This document shows, in pieces, positions 39,681 to 50,233 of a DNA stretch of 64,000 bases. Made by a program: the position numbers and the translations under genes. This stretch comes from Trametes villosa. Lineage: Eukaryota > Basidiomycota > Agaricomycetes > Polyporales > Polyporaceae. The notes beneath the pieces are model-generated. The model was not told where the DNA came from. It made no database searches and worked only from the letters and a program-made list of their open reading frames with translations. Position 1 is the first letter of the stretch. Every line of letters starts with the position of its first letter. The DNA lies in contig PUDQ02000020.1 in NCBI GenBank assembly GCA_002964805.2, positions 496,001 to 560,000 of the forward strand, in the 5' to 3' direction.

Positions 39681-42166
39681 TTAGACCTTTTCGCCCTTCT
39701 CGTCGCCGGTAGACGCGACAGAGGCCGCCTCCGATTCCATGAGGCCCATCTGCGAGGTGTCGTAGCCATGCGCCTCGAGGTATGCGCGGAACTGTAAAGA
39801 CACAAACACGCTCAGCGTATGCACATTGGAAAGAGCATCATAGGCTGAGACTCACCTCGAGGTCCTCTGCGGCCATGCCGTCGTGCGAGAGCGGGCGGAT
39901 GAAGAAGTACGTGATGATCGCGCTGACGATCGCGAGAGCTATCGAACACGATAAAGGTCCTTAGTATGTGAAGAACGGAACTAAGTCTCATCCTACGTAC
40001 CACTCGCAACGTAGAAGGGGCCAGTTTGACCGATGTTAGGGTCACTCGAACCCTTCTGGAAGTCTATGACATGCGGGTGAGATTGGCTGTTCGAGGCCGG
40101 ATGCGCCGGCAGCAAACTCACCATCGACGATCCGCTGCCATGCTGCAATTAGTATGTCAGCATCAATCGTGAGTGACAGAAGAAAACAGAGCCTACCCCA
40201 GGTACCGCCGAACGCGCCGATCTTGCCAATAGCGGCCGCAATGCCGTAGAACTGGCCGCGCACAGCAGTGGGGCCGGACTTGGCTGCAAGCATACCAAGG
40301 CAGTTTCCGGGGCCCAGCTCTCCAAAGCTGAGGAAGATTCCGTAGACGACCTGAAGCGAACGTGAGTTGAGATTGGCTGGAGATTCGATGTTTGGATCTT
40401 ACCGCGAACGCCGCAATATGCTCCGTCAGGCTACATTGATGTCATGAGTTATGAGCGAAATCGAAGCACGACCACTGGATGGCGTACCGAGTGTAGAGGC
40501 CGCTCATGATGAAGCCGATGATGGCCTGGGACACGAGACCCAAAATCTACAGACACAACATGAGCTCCATCCCACGGGAACTCTGTTATAACACATACCA
40601 TAGTGTTCTTGGGCCCGAGCCAGTCCACGACGAAGGCACCGCCGACTGTACCAGGGATGTAGAACAAGCTGCCAAAACCATGATTAGCGCATATCAGTAG
40701 CTCAGGCTTGGTGTTAACATACTTGATCACAACCGACCATCCGAACACAACAGTGAGCGATTCGTTGCCACCTGTGATACTACATAAATGTTAGAAAACG
40801 TCGCCGATTATATGCTAGGATGCCTCACGTGTTCGTGACAGTCGACGAGAACAGACCGAACTAAGCCATAGGTCCGTCAGTATGTGCAATATTAATTGGC
40901 TATTAAAAGCGCATACGGGATAGCTGTGCGTTCGGTTAGCGTGACAGGAAGGCGAACACAGTACGAACAAACTTACGTGATGAAGTCGTAGATAAACCAC
41001 GTCGCTGAGATCGCCGCCAGGCTGAGCCAGTAGCGGCGCAGAATGAGCATGTAGGGGACCTTTGCGCGCGCCATCGAGTCCTTCTTGTACCGCGTAGGCT
41101 CCTCCATCCGCAGCCGCCAGATCAGGACTGCGAGAGCGGGGATGACACCCAGGCCGAGAGAAATACGCCAGATGGCACGGAGATGGTTCTCGCCGAAGAT
41201 CCAGAAGAGCACCAGCGGGACGAAGGCAGCGACAACAAAGCCGAAGTCGATCATGGTGTCTATGACATAGCGGTGAGTTCAACTGGATCCCCAGGCGCAT
41301 ATATCGAGCATGCATACTGGTAGCAAGGGCAAACCAGCGGTGCTGAGAGGTTTTGCTGATGCCAGGCTCTTCGGACTGTTCCGACGCCGCCACGGAACCG
41401 CAAGGGTATTCCGCACCCACGCCAATACCGAGGAGGAAACTGCCAGACGGCTACATCAGGACCGCGCCCACCAGACGAATATGGGCAAACTCACCGACAC
41501 GCGCTCAGCATAGCGAGTAGGCCGTTGACGCTGTGGTTCGCCCCACTAGATGCCGCCGAAAGAGCCGAAAAGAGGGCAACGATGCCGGTGGCGAGCATCT
41601 GCGTGGTACGTCATGCGCAGGTGAGCCTCCGCGTACGATCGGGGGTAGTAGACGCGGCGCGCACCATTCCAAACTTGCGGCCCAGCTTATCGGAGAGGTA
41701 GCCAAAGACGAGCATGCCCACGACTGTGCCGGCGAACGCGACACTGCTGATGGTATTGCTGTAGTCGGTGGTGATCTTTTCCGGGCCATATATACGCTTG
41801 AGCACTGTTTACGCGATCAGTGAGCTTTCGGAACAGGGTAGAGTGTTGCTCAAGGATACGAACGCGTATTGACTGTGAAGACGCGTCGGTGAGGTCAGTA
41901 TATGCACCATGAGCGAAGGGTATACACAGGCACGTACCAGCACCGATCACACCATTGGCATATCCTGACAAATGGCCGTCAGGAAAAATTGCGAGGTGGT
42001 AGGCTCGGAGCGTGCTCACCATCAGAGAACAGAGCCGTTCCGCAGCTGGTTGAATACAGTGAGCTCGGAGTGCATGGGTGGGGAAGAAGCAGAAGACGCA
42101 CGCGAAGATGAGGGATATCTGGGAGAGCCGGGGCTTCCTGTACGGCTCGGACTGGTCGACGCTCAT
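39681..42166 (-). CDS. GIT1: Git1-type glycerophosphodiester (glycerophosphoinositol) permease, MFS family
   Basis: More than ten exons run from ATG 42166 ([21 protein letters not shown]). Joined they read [18 protein letters not shown] and [20 protein letters not shown], then the MFS signature [14 protein letters not shown]. The conserved [20 protein letters not shown] and SEQSEEPG follow. The fourth to sixth helices lead into [20 protein letters not shown] and a WFIYDFIT segment. The second half has [48 protein letters not shown] and [15 protein letters not shown]. These match the Git1 group of phosphate:H+ symporter-type MFS proteins. Git1 takes up glycerophosphoinositol and related diesters and is induced by phosphate starvation in yeast. 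Twelve transmembrane helices are expected. Confidence 0.9.
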
Positions 42167-42230
42167 GGTGGTGGCAGAGCAGACGGCGGAGGGGACGAGG
42201 AGGTCAGGTGAACACGGCGCATGGCGGAGG

Positions 42231-42238
42231 TATATAAG
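42231..42238 (-). promoter_or_regulatory. TATA box of the GIT1-like gene
   Basis: TATATAAG on the plus strand (CTTATATA on the minus strand) lies about 65 bp before the ATG at 42166. The position fits a regulated, TATA-driven gene. Confidence 0.55.
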
Positions 42239-43263
42239 GACGGGGAGCGGGACGCTGCATGAGCAGATAGTGGGATCCTTCCCCGCGTGCCTCTGCCACT
42301 CTTTTGATTGCTCCTCTGATCCCGATCCATATCGGGTCTCGTCTCCCCTGGCGAACATCCTTATCCGGCAGGCCTGCGCACGTTCGTCGCGAACGCGCCG
42401 CCGCTACTGGCTCCCGAGTCCCGCCCCCGTCCCGCCCCAGGCCGTCGAGTGACCGCCGTCTGCTGGAATAGCTCCTTCTCCTCCGGCTTCTTAGCTTCTT
42501 TCGGGCACCGAGGCCATAATGAAGTACCCCTGCGCTGGGCGATCGACATGCACGACTCGCCAGCTGCCGTTCTCATCGAAATCGCAGCCCTGAAGCGAGG
42601 TGCGGGTAAGCACCGGTGGTCTCGAAGATCGCATCAAACTCCAGCACCGCCAACCCATCTACCAGACTGTCTGTATTTTGAGCAACGACCAGGGATGCCG
42701 CACATTCCGACCAACGTTTGCTGCGACAGCCTGCGAGCGTAAACCGAGCATCATCTGGAGCTGATCAACTCTGCAAAACTGAATAAAGTCGACGCCTCAT
42801 ACAAGAAGCGAGCCAATCTCGTCCTCGACTTGATTCCAGGGACGAACCTCATCAAGACACCTCTCCCCCCAGGCCGGCCACATCTCCAGCCTGGCGCCAC
42901 AACGACCAACATATCGCCGGCAGTGGCTACCGACCCGGCACGCACATGCGTCATGACAGGGGAGGCCATCGCTTCGGCAGGCTGGCACTCGCCCCGCTGC
43001 ATTCCACCGCCGGAGAGCGTTCAATTGGCTGCGGCACAGATGACAGGCGAGCTATCTGACACAACTTTGCGGTCACGCTCTCCACGGACCTTCTCATTCC
43101 GCCGGGCCTACCTTGTCCGGAACCTAATGCACGCGCAGGAGTGTTCACAGGGTAGACGGCGTGGGTAGAATTCCGTGTTCGAGCGGGCTGGGCAACTTGG
43201 TTTTCCAGGGGTGAATTTGAGGAAGTTATGAATACAAGGGGATAGTCCAAGGAAGCCAGTCGG
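42239..43263. other. Intergenic region with coding-like fragments
   Basis: Between the permease promoter and SEM1. On the minus strand a 55-codon ORF (42491-42658) has a coding-like C-terminal half (CDFDENGSWRVVHVDRPAQG). On the plus strand a frame from about 42757 to 43170 begins HHLELINSAKLNKVDASYKK. Neither has a clear start or a domain that I recognise. They may be relic exons of one or two genes, or chance. Confidence 0.35.
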
Positions 43264-43707
43264 TCAGTGCTGCATTGCTTCGGCACCACCATTGCCCTTC
43301 TTCTTCGCGAGCTCGTTCCTAGAGTAGCGCATGATTAGCCCACAGGCCCGAGGTTGGAGAAACACAGTGGCGCACCGTAGCTGTACACTGAAGTCGTCCT
43401 CAATGTCATCATCGTCCCAGTTGTCCTCCCAGAGTTTGTCACCGCCCGACTTCGCGGCGCCAGGTGCGGTACCGGCGAGATGCGCCAAGTCTGTCTGTGA
43501 ATCGTCCCAGTCTACCCAGCCAGTATAGTTTAGCATACACTCCAGAATACAATCATAGACGCATGGCGCACCTGCTACCGCGAACTCTTCGAACTCATCG
43601 TCCTCCTCGAGGACGCCCAGGTGCGGGACGTCGTCCTCCTTCGTGTGCTCAACTGCGGCGGAGGTGCCCTGGACAGGCTGAGATGTCGATGCGGCGGCGG
43701 CGGACAT
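43264..43707 (-). CDS. SEM1: Sem1/Dss1, small acidic subunit of the 26S proteasome lid
   Basis: Three exons start at ATG 43707 (MSAAAASTSQPVQGTSAAVE). The conserved core is GVLEEDDEFEEFAVADWDDS, made by splicing exon 1 to exon 2. LWEDNWDDDDIEDDFSVQLR is completed by splicing exon 2 to exon 3, which adds NELAKKKG. The final residues are GGAEAMQH. The two acidic clusters with spaced aromatic residues (EEFAVADW and WEDNWDDD) are diagnostic of Dss1/Sem1. This intrinsically disordered protein stabilises the proteasome lid and also works in TREX-2 and with BRCA2-type proteins. The roughly 90-residue length agrees. Confidence 0.93.
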   Translation of the reverse strand: MSAAAASTSQPVQGTSAAVEHTKEDDVPHLGVLEEDDEFEEFAVAGAPCVYDCILECMLNYTGWVDWDDSQTDLAHLAGTAPGAAKSGGDKLWEDNWDDDDIEDDFSVQLRCATVFLQPRACGLIMRYSRNELAKKKGNGGAEAMQH

Positions 43708-44733
43708 GGTAGAGGCGTAGATGAGGGCAGACGCGTATTGCGAAGTGGTCAAGCTTGGCGGAGGTGCGACGCGTCAGTGAGAGGGCGAGCGTGGGAATTG
43801 AGACGCGTGAGCACGCGTCGCGGCGCTTAATTGTACCTCCTGCTTCAGCGCTTCAAGCGGCAGTGGCTTTCACCGAACTTTCATAATTGCGACGTCTCTT
43901 GAGTACTTTCAGCTCTACATGTGTCTTGAGCTAAAAACTTGTTGTCATATCGACGGAAGTAAGCCTACTCGAGCTTGAGCATCAACGAGCGAGTGCGCCG
44001 CATCACGATAACCGTTAACGGCTCGGCCACCATGAGCCTTTTGCGGCTTGTGCAGCCTTCCGGACGGCCGCCTTGCGGGTGAGTTCTCGCTTGTGGATAG
44101 CGCAGCATCGCGACATACATGATGGCATATGACCTAGAGATCAGCTAGGCAATCCGCAGGCGCACCAGACAGAGTTCGTTCTTTGCCTGTTGTGTGCATA
44201 GCGGCCCACCCACAACGCGCAACCGCGCGTTCTCGTCCGGATGTGTCGGACGTTTCCCACTCAACCGCGTGCAGCCGTCATAACTCTGCGTGTGGTGGCG
44301 ACCCGCTCTTATACCGTCTGAGAGGGGAGTCAACATGTGCAGAAGCTCTCCTGCCCCTTGCGCCGATGATCGACTCGCGCACACCGTACCTCCAACTGGG
44401 CGCGCTTTCCTATCTCTTGAAAGACGACCTGGACGGCTCACGCAGCCGGCATGCGGCACCCGATGAGTACGTACATATTGTGATATTCTAGACGTTCCTT
44501 GAACTCTCACTAGAGCGCATGAGTTGTGTGGACCTCGCGCCCCTTTACCAACATCCTATGCCGGCACGCACTAGCCGTGGGTGAGGCAACACGGATATAA
44601 GCCAGCAACAGGACCACCATCAACACAACTCGCCCCAGGCAATCATCACCTCGGGGGTTCATCGTCCTCCTAGCTGTTCGCGCGGCCCACTCATCTGTCT
44701 AGCTAGCAGCCGAGCCTCGATCCACACTCCAGA
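43708..44733. other. Intergenic region upstream of the P450
   Basis: About 1 kb with no recognised gene. A TATAA element at 44596-44600 lies about 135 bp before the P450 ATG. Confidence 0.5.
44594..44601 (+). promoter_or_regulatory. TATA box of the P450 gene
   Basis: GATATAAG lies about 135 bp upstream of the ATG at 44734. A consensus-based call. Confidence 0.45.
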
Positions 44734-47142
44734 ATGGCGACTGACGTTGTCCAGGCAGCCGTCATTCTCGGCGTGACTTGGATTATCTGGCGAATCTGCC
44801 GCCGATGGGTCGTCAAGTCGCCTCTGGATAACATCCCGGGGCCACCCTCAAGTTCGTTCGTCTATGGTGTGTAAATGTCCATCCCCCTAGGGCTATGGCA
44901 GCTATGTACTAATTGCCGGACCTATGCGCAGGTAACCTTAGGCAGCTGCTCGCGTTCGACTCGCAGCCATTTCAAGATTATCTCCTTGAGAACTATCCAG
45001 GCGTCGTAGGGTTACGCGGCTCGTTCGGGGTGAGTTGCGTGGGTGAGATAGGTGAATCGGCCTTCACTGAACACGATACCCGTAGTCCAGGATCTTATAT
45101 GTCTTCGAGCCCAATCTCCTTCACCATGTCCTGATCAAGGATCAGTACGTGTACGATGAAGGACGGTTCTTCTTCAGGTGTGCATTGGCATCCGAGCCCA
45201 ACTTTTGAGTATACTTACCTCTGACCGTACGCCAGATGCAACGAGCTGGTCCTAGGCAAAGGTGTTCTCTCGACCGAAGGTATGCCTCCGCGCTTCTATC
45301 TTGCTGCACCACAGCTGTCGCTGACGCATTTCCATACAGGTGCCCACCATCGCAAGCAGCGCAAGATGCTGAACCCAGTGTTCTCGCCGAAGCACATGCG
45401 GCACATGGTCCCCATCTTCTACGACGTCGGCCGCCTCGTACGTCACGCACTGCGCATCCCTCCCCTTCCCCACCTCATAGTAATATTTTGCCCCTGCCAG
45501 CTCGCCCGCGCCATCGAAGAGCGCGTGCGCGCGCACCCCGGGCCCGCGGAGCTCGACATGAACAAGTGGATGGGCCGCGCCGCGCTCGAGTTCCTCGGGC
45601 AGGCGGGGTTCGGATACTCGTTCGACCCGCTCATCGACGACGAGACAAACGAGTTTGCGGCGATCCTCAAGTCGCATAGGTAAGCGTCTCCACCGTACCT
45701 GCTCCAATCCCATACCCAGTGCTCATGGGACTCACGGCGTAGTGGTGCGCTCGCGAAGGCCGCAATCCCCCGGCGCATCCTCGCCTACCTGCCCCATGTG
45801 CATCTCGCGGGCTTCGGCCGTTGGCTCATCAGCCTCGTTCCGAACGAGGGAGTGAAGTCGTTGATGCGCGTATCGGACGCGCTCAGGACTCGCGCCCTTG
45901 AGGTCTACTCTGACAAGAAGGCGTCGCTCGAGCGCGGAGAACTCCTCGGGGGACAAGCCTCGGATGGAAAGGACGTCATGAGCATACTGCGTAAGTGCTT
46001 TCTTGCATACCCTCGTGGCGGTACGCTGAGGCTGTCTGCAGTAAAGGCGAACATGGAAGCTTCTGGGGAAGACAAACTCGAGGAAGAGGAGCTCATCGGG
46101 CAAATGGGGTGCGTACCGAGCCCTGGTCATCGCTTTCTCCTCGTGCTACGAGTCCCCTTGCAGTTCCCTCCTTGTGGCCGCCGTGGACACGATGTCCAAC
46201 GCACTATCTCTCATTCTCGCGCGTCTCGCCGAGAATCCGGACGTACAGCAGAAGCTTCGCGAGGAGATCCTCGCCGCAGGCGCGGAGAAGGGCCTTGACT
46301 TTGACACGCTCATGGGCCTCCCATTCCTCGAAGCTGTCTGTCGGGAGACCTTACGAGTGTACGCCCTATTCTGTTCTGATCGTCAACTCGGACACTCATT
46401 GGCATGTGCAGCGATGCACCCGTGTCCCAGGTGTTCAGGGAGTAAGCAGACTGTTCCCCGCCTACGCGACGTCGCCGCCGCTGACTGACACATCCACTCG
46501 TAGGACCCGTAGAGACGCCGTACTCCCACTCTCCCAACCCATCCAAGGGCGCGACGGCTCGATGATCCACGAGATCCACGTGCCGAAAGACACCGTCGTC
46601 GTCGCGGGCATGCTGAACTGCAACCGCAACAAGGCGATTTGGGGTGAAGATGCGTATGAGTGGAAGCCCGAGCGGTTCCTCGCGCCGCTTCCTGCCACTG
46701 TCACCGATGCGAGGATCCCGGGGGTGTACTCGAACCTGTAAGTCAGGCTGTTCTGCGTTTCTATAGGTAGTCTCTGCGGAGGTGCTGAGTCGAATATGAT
46801 ATGACAGGATGACGTTCCTTGCGGGAGGCCGCGCGTGCATGTAAGTCCCCAGTCCCGTGCTCGTTCTTGATGTACGCTTCTTCTGACCCCTCCTGCCATA
46901 GCGGATTCAAGTTCGCGCAGCTAGAGATGAGTGAGTATCACCATATGTCCGTAAACCGCTCCCGCTCACCAGCATGCCGCAGAGGTTATCCTGTGCCTTC
47001 TTCTTTCCAAGTTCACGTTTGAGAAGACCTCCCAACCGATCGTGTGGAACATGGCGGGCATTCGCTATCCCTCCGTCGGCAAGCTCGGAGGGAAGTCCTC
47101 GCTTCCCATGAAGGTCAGCCTGTACAAAGAGAAAGGAAACTG
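44734..47142 (+). CDS. Cytochrome P450 monooxygenase
   Basis: ATG 44734 opens an N-terminal membrane anchor (AAVILGVTWIIWRICRRW) followed by the proline hinge NIPGPPSS. Roughly a dozen exons follow. Landmarks are the C-helix region GAHHRKQRKMLNPVFSPKHM, the I-helix LLVAAVDTMSNAL with VDT in the AGxDT position, and the K-helix ETLR (ExxR). PERFL is next, then the heme loop FLAGGRACIG, whose Cys ligates the iron and which is split between two exons (after ACI). The protein ends in SLYKEKGN at 47142. The enzyme oxidises an unknown substrate at the ER with a reductase partner. It lies about 12 kb from the terpene synthases, close enough to suggest but not show a shared pathway. Confidence 0.94.
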
Positions 47143-47802
47143 AAGGCAGAGGCGTTCGAGCAGTCACGCGTACTCGAAATGTCAAGCGGGCTCATGTGCG
47201 CGGCAGACTGTACATACTGTAAATCCGATATGTGTATGTACTAGTACTACCTAAGGTAACGGTCACTTCGATAGTGGCATACGCTGGATGACCGAATATG
47301 GGGTCATTCATCTATGTATACGGCCTTCTTCCGTTCTTCAGCATAAATCAGCAAAACAGCTGTTCAACGCGTGGGCATCAACAGACACCATTGTGCCAAA
47401 TGCTAACAGCGCCTACGCCATATCCCTGTGTCCAGATACGACGACCATGCAGGACCGCTCTCACACAAATTGCACGCACTTAATAATCCTCATACAACCA
47501 TGTATTTCGCTCCAACAACTATGCTACATCGGTTTTCTAGATTCCTGTCCAGTCTCGCTAGTACAGCTCTATGTCACGCCATCTAGAATTCACACATGGT
47601 TCGTTTTTGCGCGTCCGGGCGAACGCTGTGAAGATAAGCAAGCTAAGAATGGGGTATTCGTTTAATAGATGGTGGTGTACAATATGAAGGATGGAACCAA
47701 CGTGATATCCCAAAGCATCTCGACGTCTACGGTGGAGTGGTGAAGGTGAAATCGGAGGGCACGGACGGAGGGGTGGGGGTTGGAGGCGAGGACAGGCGGG
47801 GA
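47143..47802. other. Convergent intergenic region
   Basis: AT-richer 3' flanks of the P450 and DnaJ genes. No gene recognised. Confidence 0.5.
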
Positions 47803-49703
47803 TCACTGCGGACGGCACTCGGGCTCCATGCCGTCGTCCTCGTCGTCCTCGTCCTCCCAGTCCTCCTCGTCGCCGCCGAACTGGAAACCAGACGCGTGGT
47901 CAAAGAAGCTGGAGCCACCGCTGAAAGGCGTTTCACGCACGTCCACGATGTCGCTCTCCTCGAACGGCACCTCGTCCACCACCGCCGGCTTCGGCTCCAT
48001 CTCCGGCTTCTTTGGCGGCAGGAGGCCAGCCAACGCCTGCAGGTTGCGCATGTTAGCACCGAATGTAGTGGGCGGGGTCACGCAGGGCACGTACCTTGGT
48101 GTCGATGGTCTTGAGCCAGCTCTCGTCGGGCATGTCGATCTCGAGCATGACGTAGAGGTTGCCCTTGTGATCTGGTGTCTTGTATACGGGCATGCCCTCT
48201 CCCCGGAGGATGATGCTGTCTCCCGGCTTGATGATCTTGCCTGGAGGGCTCGTAACGTGAACTCCGCGGCCGTCCAGATGCGTAATGAGAATGCGGGAGA
48301 AGCCTAGGAGCGCTTCTGAGAGGGTGATATGGACGGTCGTAAGGAGGTCGTTCCCTGCCCGCTCGAAGGATTCGTGGGGCTTGGTCTTCAGGGTGAAAAT
48401 GACGTCGCCTGGGGGGATTCCGGGCTACGAACTTTGAGCAAAGTCTGACAATGACAGGGGGGTATGACAGTTACCTCCTCGTCGCCTGCACCTGCGAGGA
48501 CGACTCGTTGCCGGTCAGCCATGCCACGCTCGATGTAAATCTCCTGGCGGGTTTTGTCCTTGATCGTCTTGTTGCCCTTGCACTTCTTGCAGCTGCATGC
48601 AGGGAAGAGATCTTCAGTTTCCTGTACGACACAGTAACACGAATAGCGCACCGATCCTTTTCCCTAAGCTTCTCGCCAACACCTTCGCACTCCGTGCACA
48701 TGGCTCTGTGCGTGCCGAGTCTTTGAGGACCGAGCTGTAGGGATTGGTCACGACAAGCCAGTGGAAGAGCATGGTACTTACTGCTGTGGTAACGGTTGTC
48801 CAGCCCTTCCCTTCGCACTTGACGCAAGGTTTTGGCTTCGCACTACCCTTGGCGCCAGAACTGAAAGGGTGGGGGAAAATTGAGAAGACATCATCATACA
48901 GATAGACTGCTGGACATACCCTTTGCAGATACCGCAGACAACCTCCTTCTCCATGTTCATTTTGACGGTCTTCCCGTTATAGAGGTCCTCCAGTGTGACC
49001 TCATACGGGATGTTAGAGTCTTGACCCTTCGTTCGCCGTGGGCCGCGCGACGGGCCGTGGTCGAAGCTGAAGCCTCCGCCGAAGAGCTCTGCGAAGATGT
49101 CTGCGGGATCCATACCACCCATTCCACCGAAGTCCGGGCCACCTGCACCGCGCGACATGCCCTCCATACCATACCGGTCGTACGCTTCTCGCGTGTCCAC
49201 AGAGCTGAGGATTTCGTACCTGGAGAGGAAAGTTGACGCGGGGGGATACTGTGTGCATGATAGGTACGTACGCGGAGGCCATCTCCTGGAACCTTTCATG
49301 CGCGGAGGGATCATCGGGATTCTGAAAGACAGTCAATAATTGCGCTTCAGTGCTAGAAAGAGAGACGTACCTTGTCCTAGAGGCACATAGGATACCTTAG
49401 CAGGTGCAATCTGGTGGCGTTACAGCTACTGGGACATACCGGATGGTGCTCTCTCGCCTACAGAGCAATTCGTTAGCCAGCAGTTACGTTGGCATTCGCA
49501 GCTAACATACCTTCTTCCTGTACGCCTTCTTGATCTCATCTGTGCGGACCGACAGTCAAATTCCTGAAACGCCAGAACGCGGGGAGAGGCCTAACCTTCG
49601 GTGGCAGAAGGGGCCACCCCAAGAAGGTCATACAGTTCGGTCTCGACCGGCACTATATTAGAATGAGCGACCGCACGCTCTACAGTATGGCATTGCACGC
49701 ACT
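47803..49703 (-). CDS. Type A Hsp40/DnaJ co-chaperone (Ydj1/Mas5-like)
   Basis: The J domain starts MPVETELYDLLGVAPSATED, then EIKKAYRKKAREHHPDKNPD with the HPD tripeptide that activates Hsp70 ATPase. A Gly-rich region with AELFGGGF follows. Four zinc-binding CxxCxGxG-type repeats are CGICKGSG, CVKCEGKG, CTECEGVG and CKKCKGNK. The substrate-binding C-terminal domains contain GDVIFTLKTKPHESFERAG and DHKGNLYVMLEIDMP. The protein ends ECRPQ. Two structural oddities are listed as findings. The start codon is split by an intron (A at 49703, TG at 49652). HPDKN is assembled from three exons, the middle one being only 6 nt (49371-49376, coding Asp-Lys). The Cys four residues from the end could be a CaaX-type lipidation site, as in Ydj1, though CRPQ is not canonical. 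Confidence 0.94.
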
Positions 49704-50233
49704 TTGAACGGGGTGCGCGTTGCCGAGGACGAGAGAGAAGTGGGGGAGGGAAGAGAGTGCGAGACCCGAGGGCACGCCCAAATGTCAGCTGCAGCTACTA
49801 AGCGCCCATGGAACGCGCATAAAACGCGTCGCGTTCGGCGCTTCCATCAAATTTCGCGCTTGCCTCTCCTCTCCTCTCTCCCTCCTCGCCGCTCGTTGCC
49901 CGTGTCGTACATATCCCGAGAGGTGTGTGTTAGTTCTCACTTTCAGTCATGCGTTTCTATGATGTTTTTCATAAACTTATCTACATTGTCGGAGTGGGTC
50001 TCCCCACGCTTGACGAACATAATCTTTCTGATTCGCTCCCTTCTTGCGCTATTCGCGAGAATATGTGCTGACATCCGCGTCCACAGGTGTTCTCTCGTTG
50101 ATCCACGCTGAGGCTTCGCGCGCAGCTTCGATTCTTGTAACCGGGTCGGTACCTTGGAGTATTGCACGTCTGCCCGTGTCCTCTCCGTGTCAGAGTCGCA
50201 CGGCTCATGTCCTGTCGTAGCACATCTACCATA
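49704..50233. other. Divergent promoter region, DnaJ / NSUN5
   Basis: It includes the 5' leader of the DnaJ gene. I found no perfect heat-shock element by eye. Confidence 0.4.
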
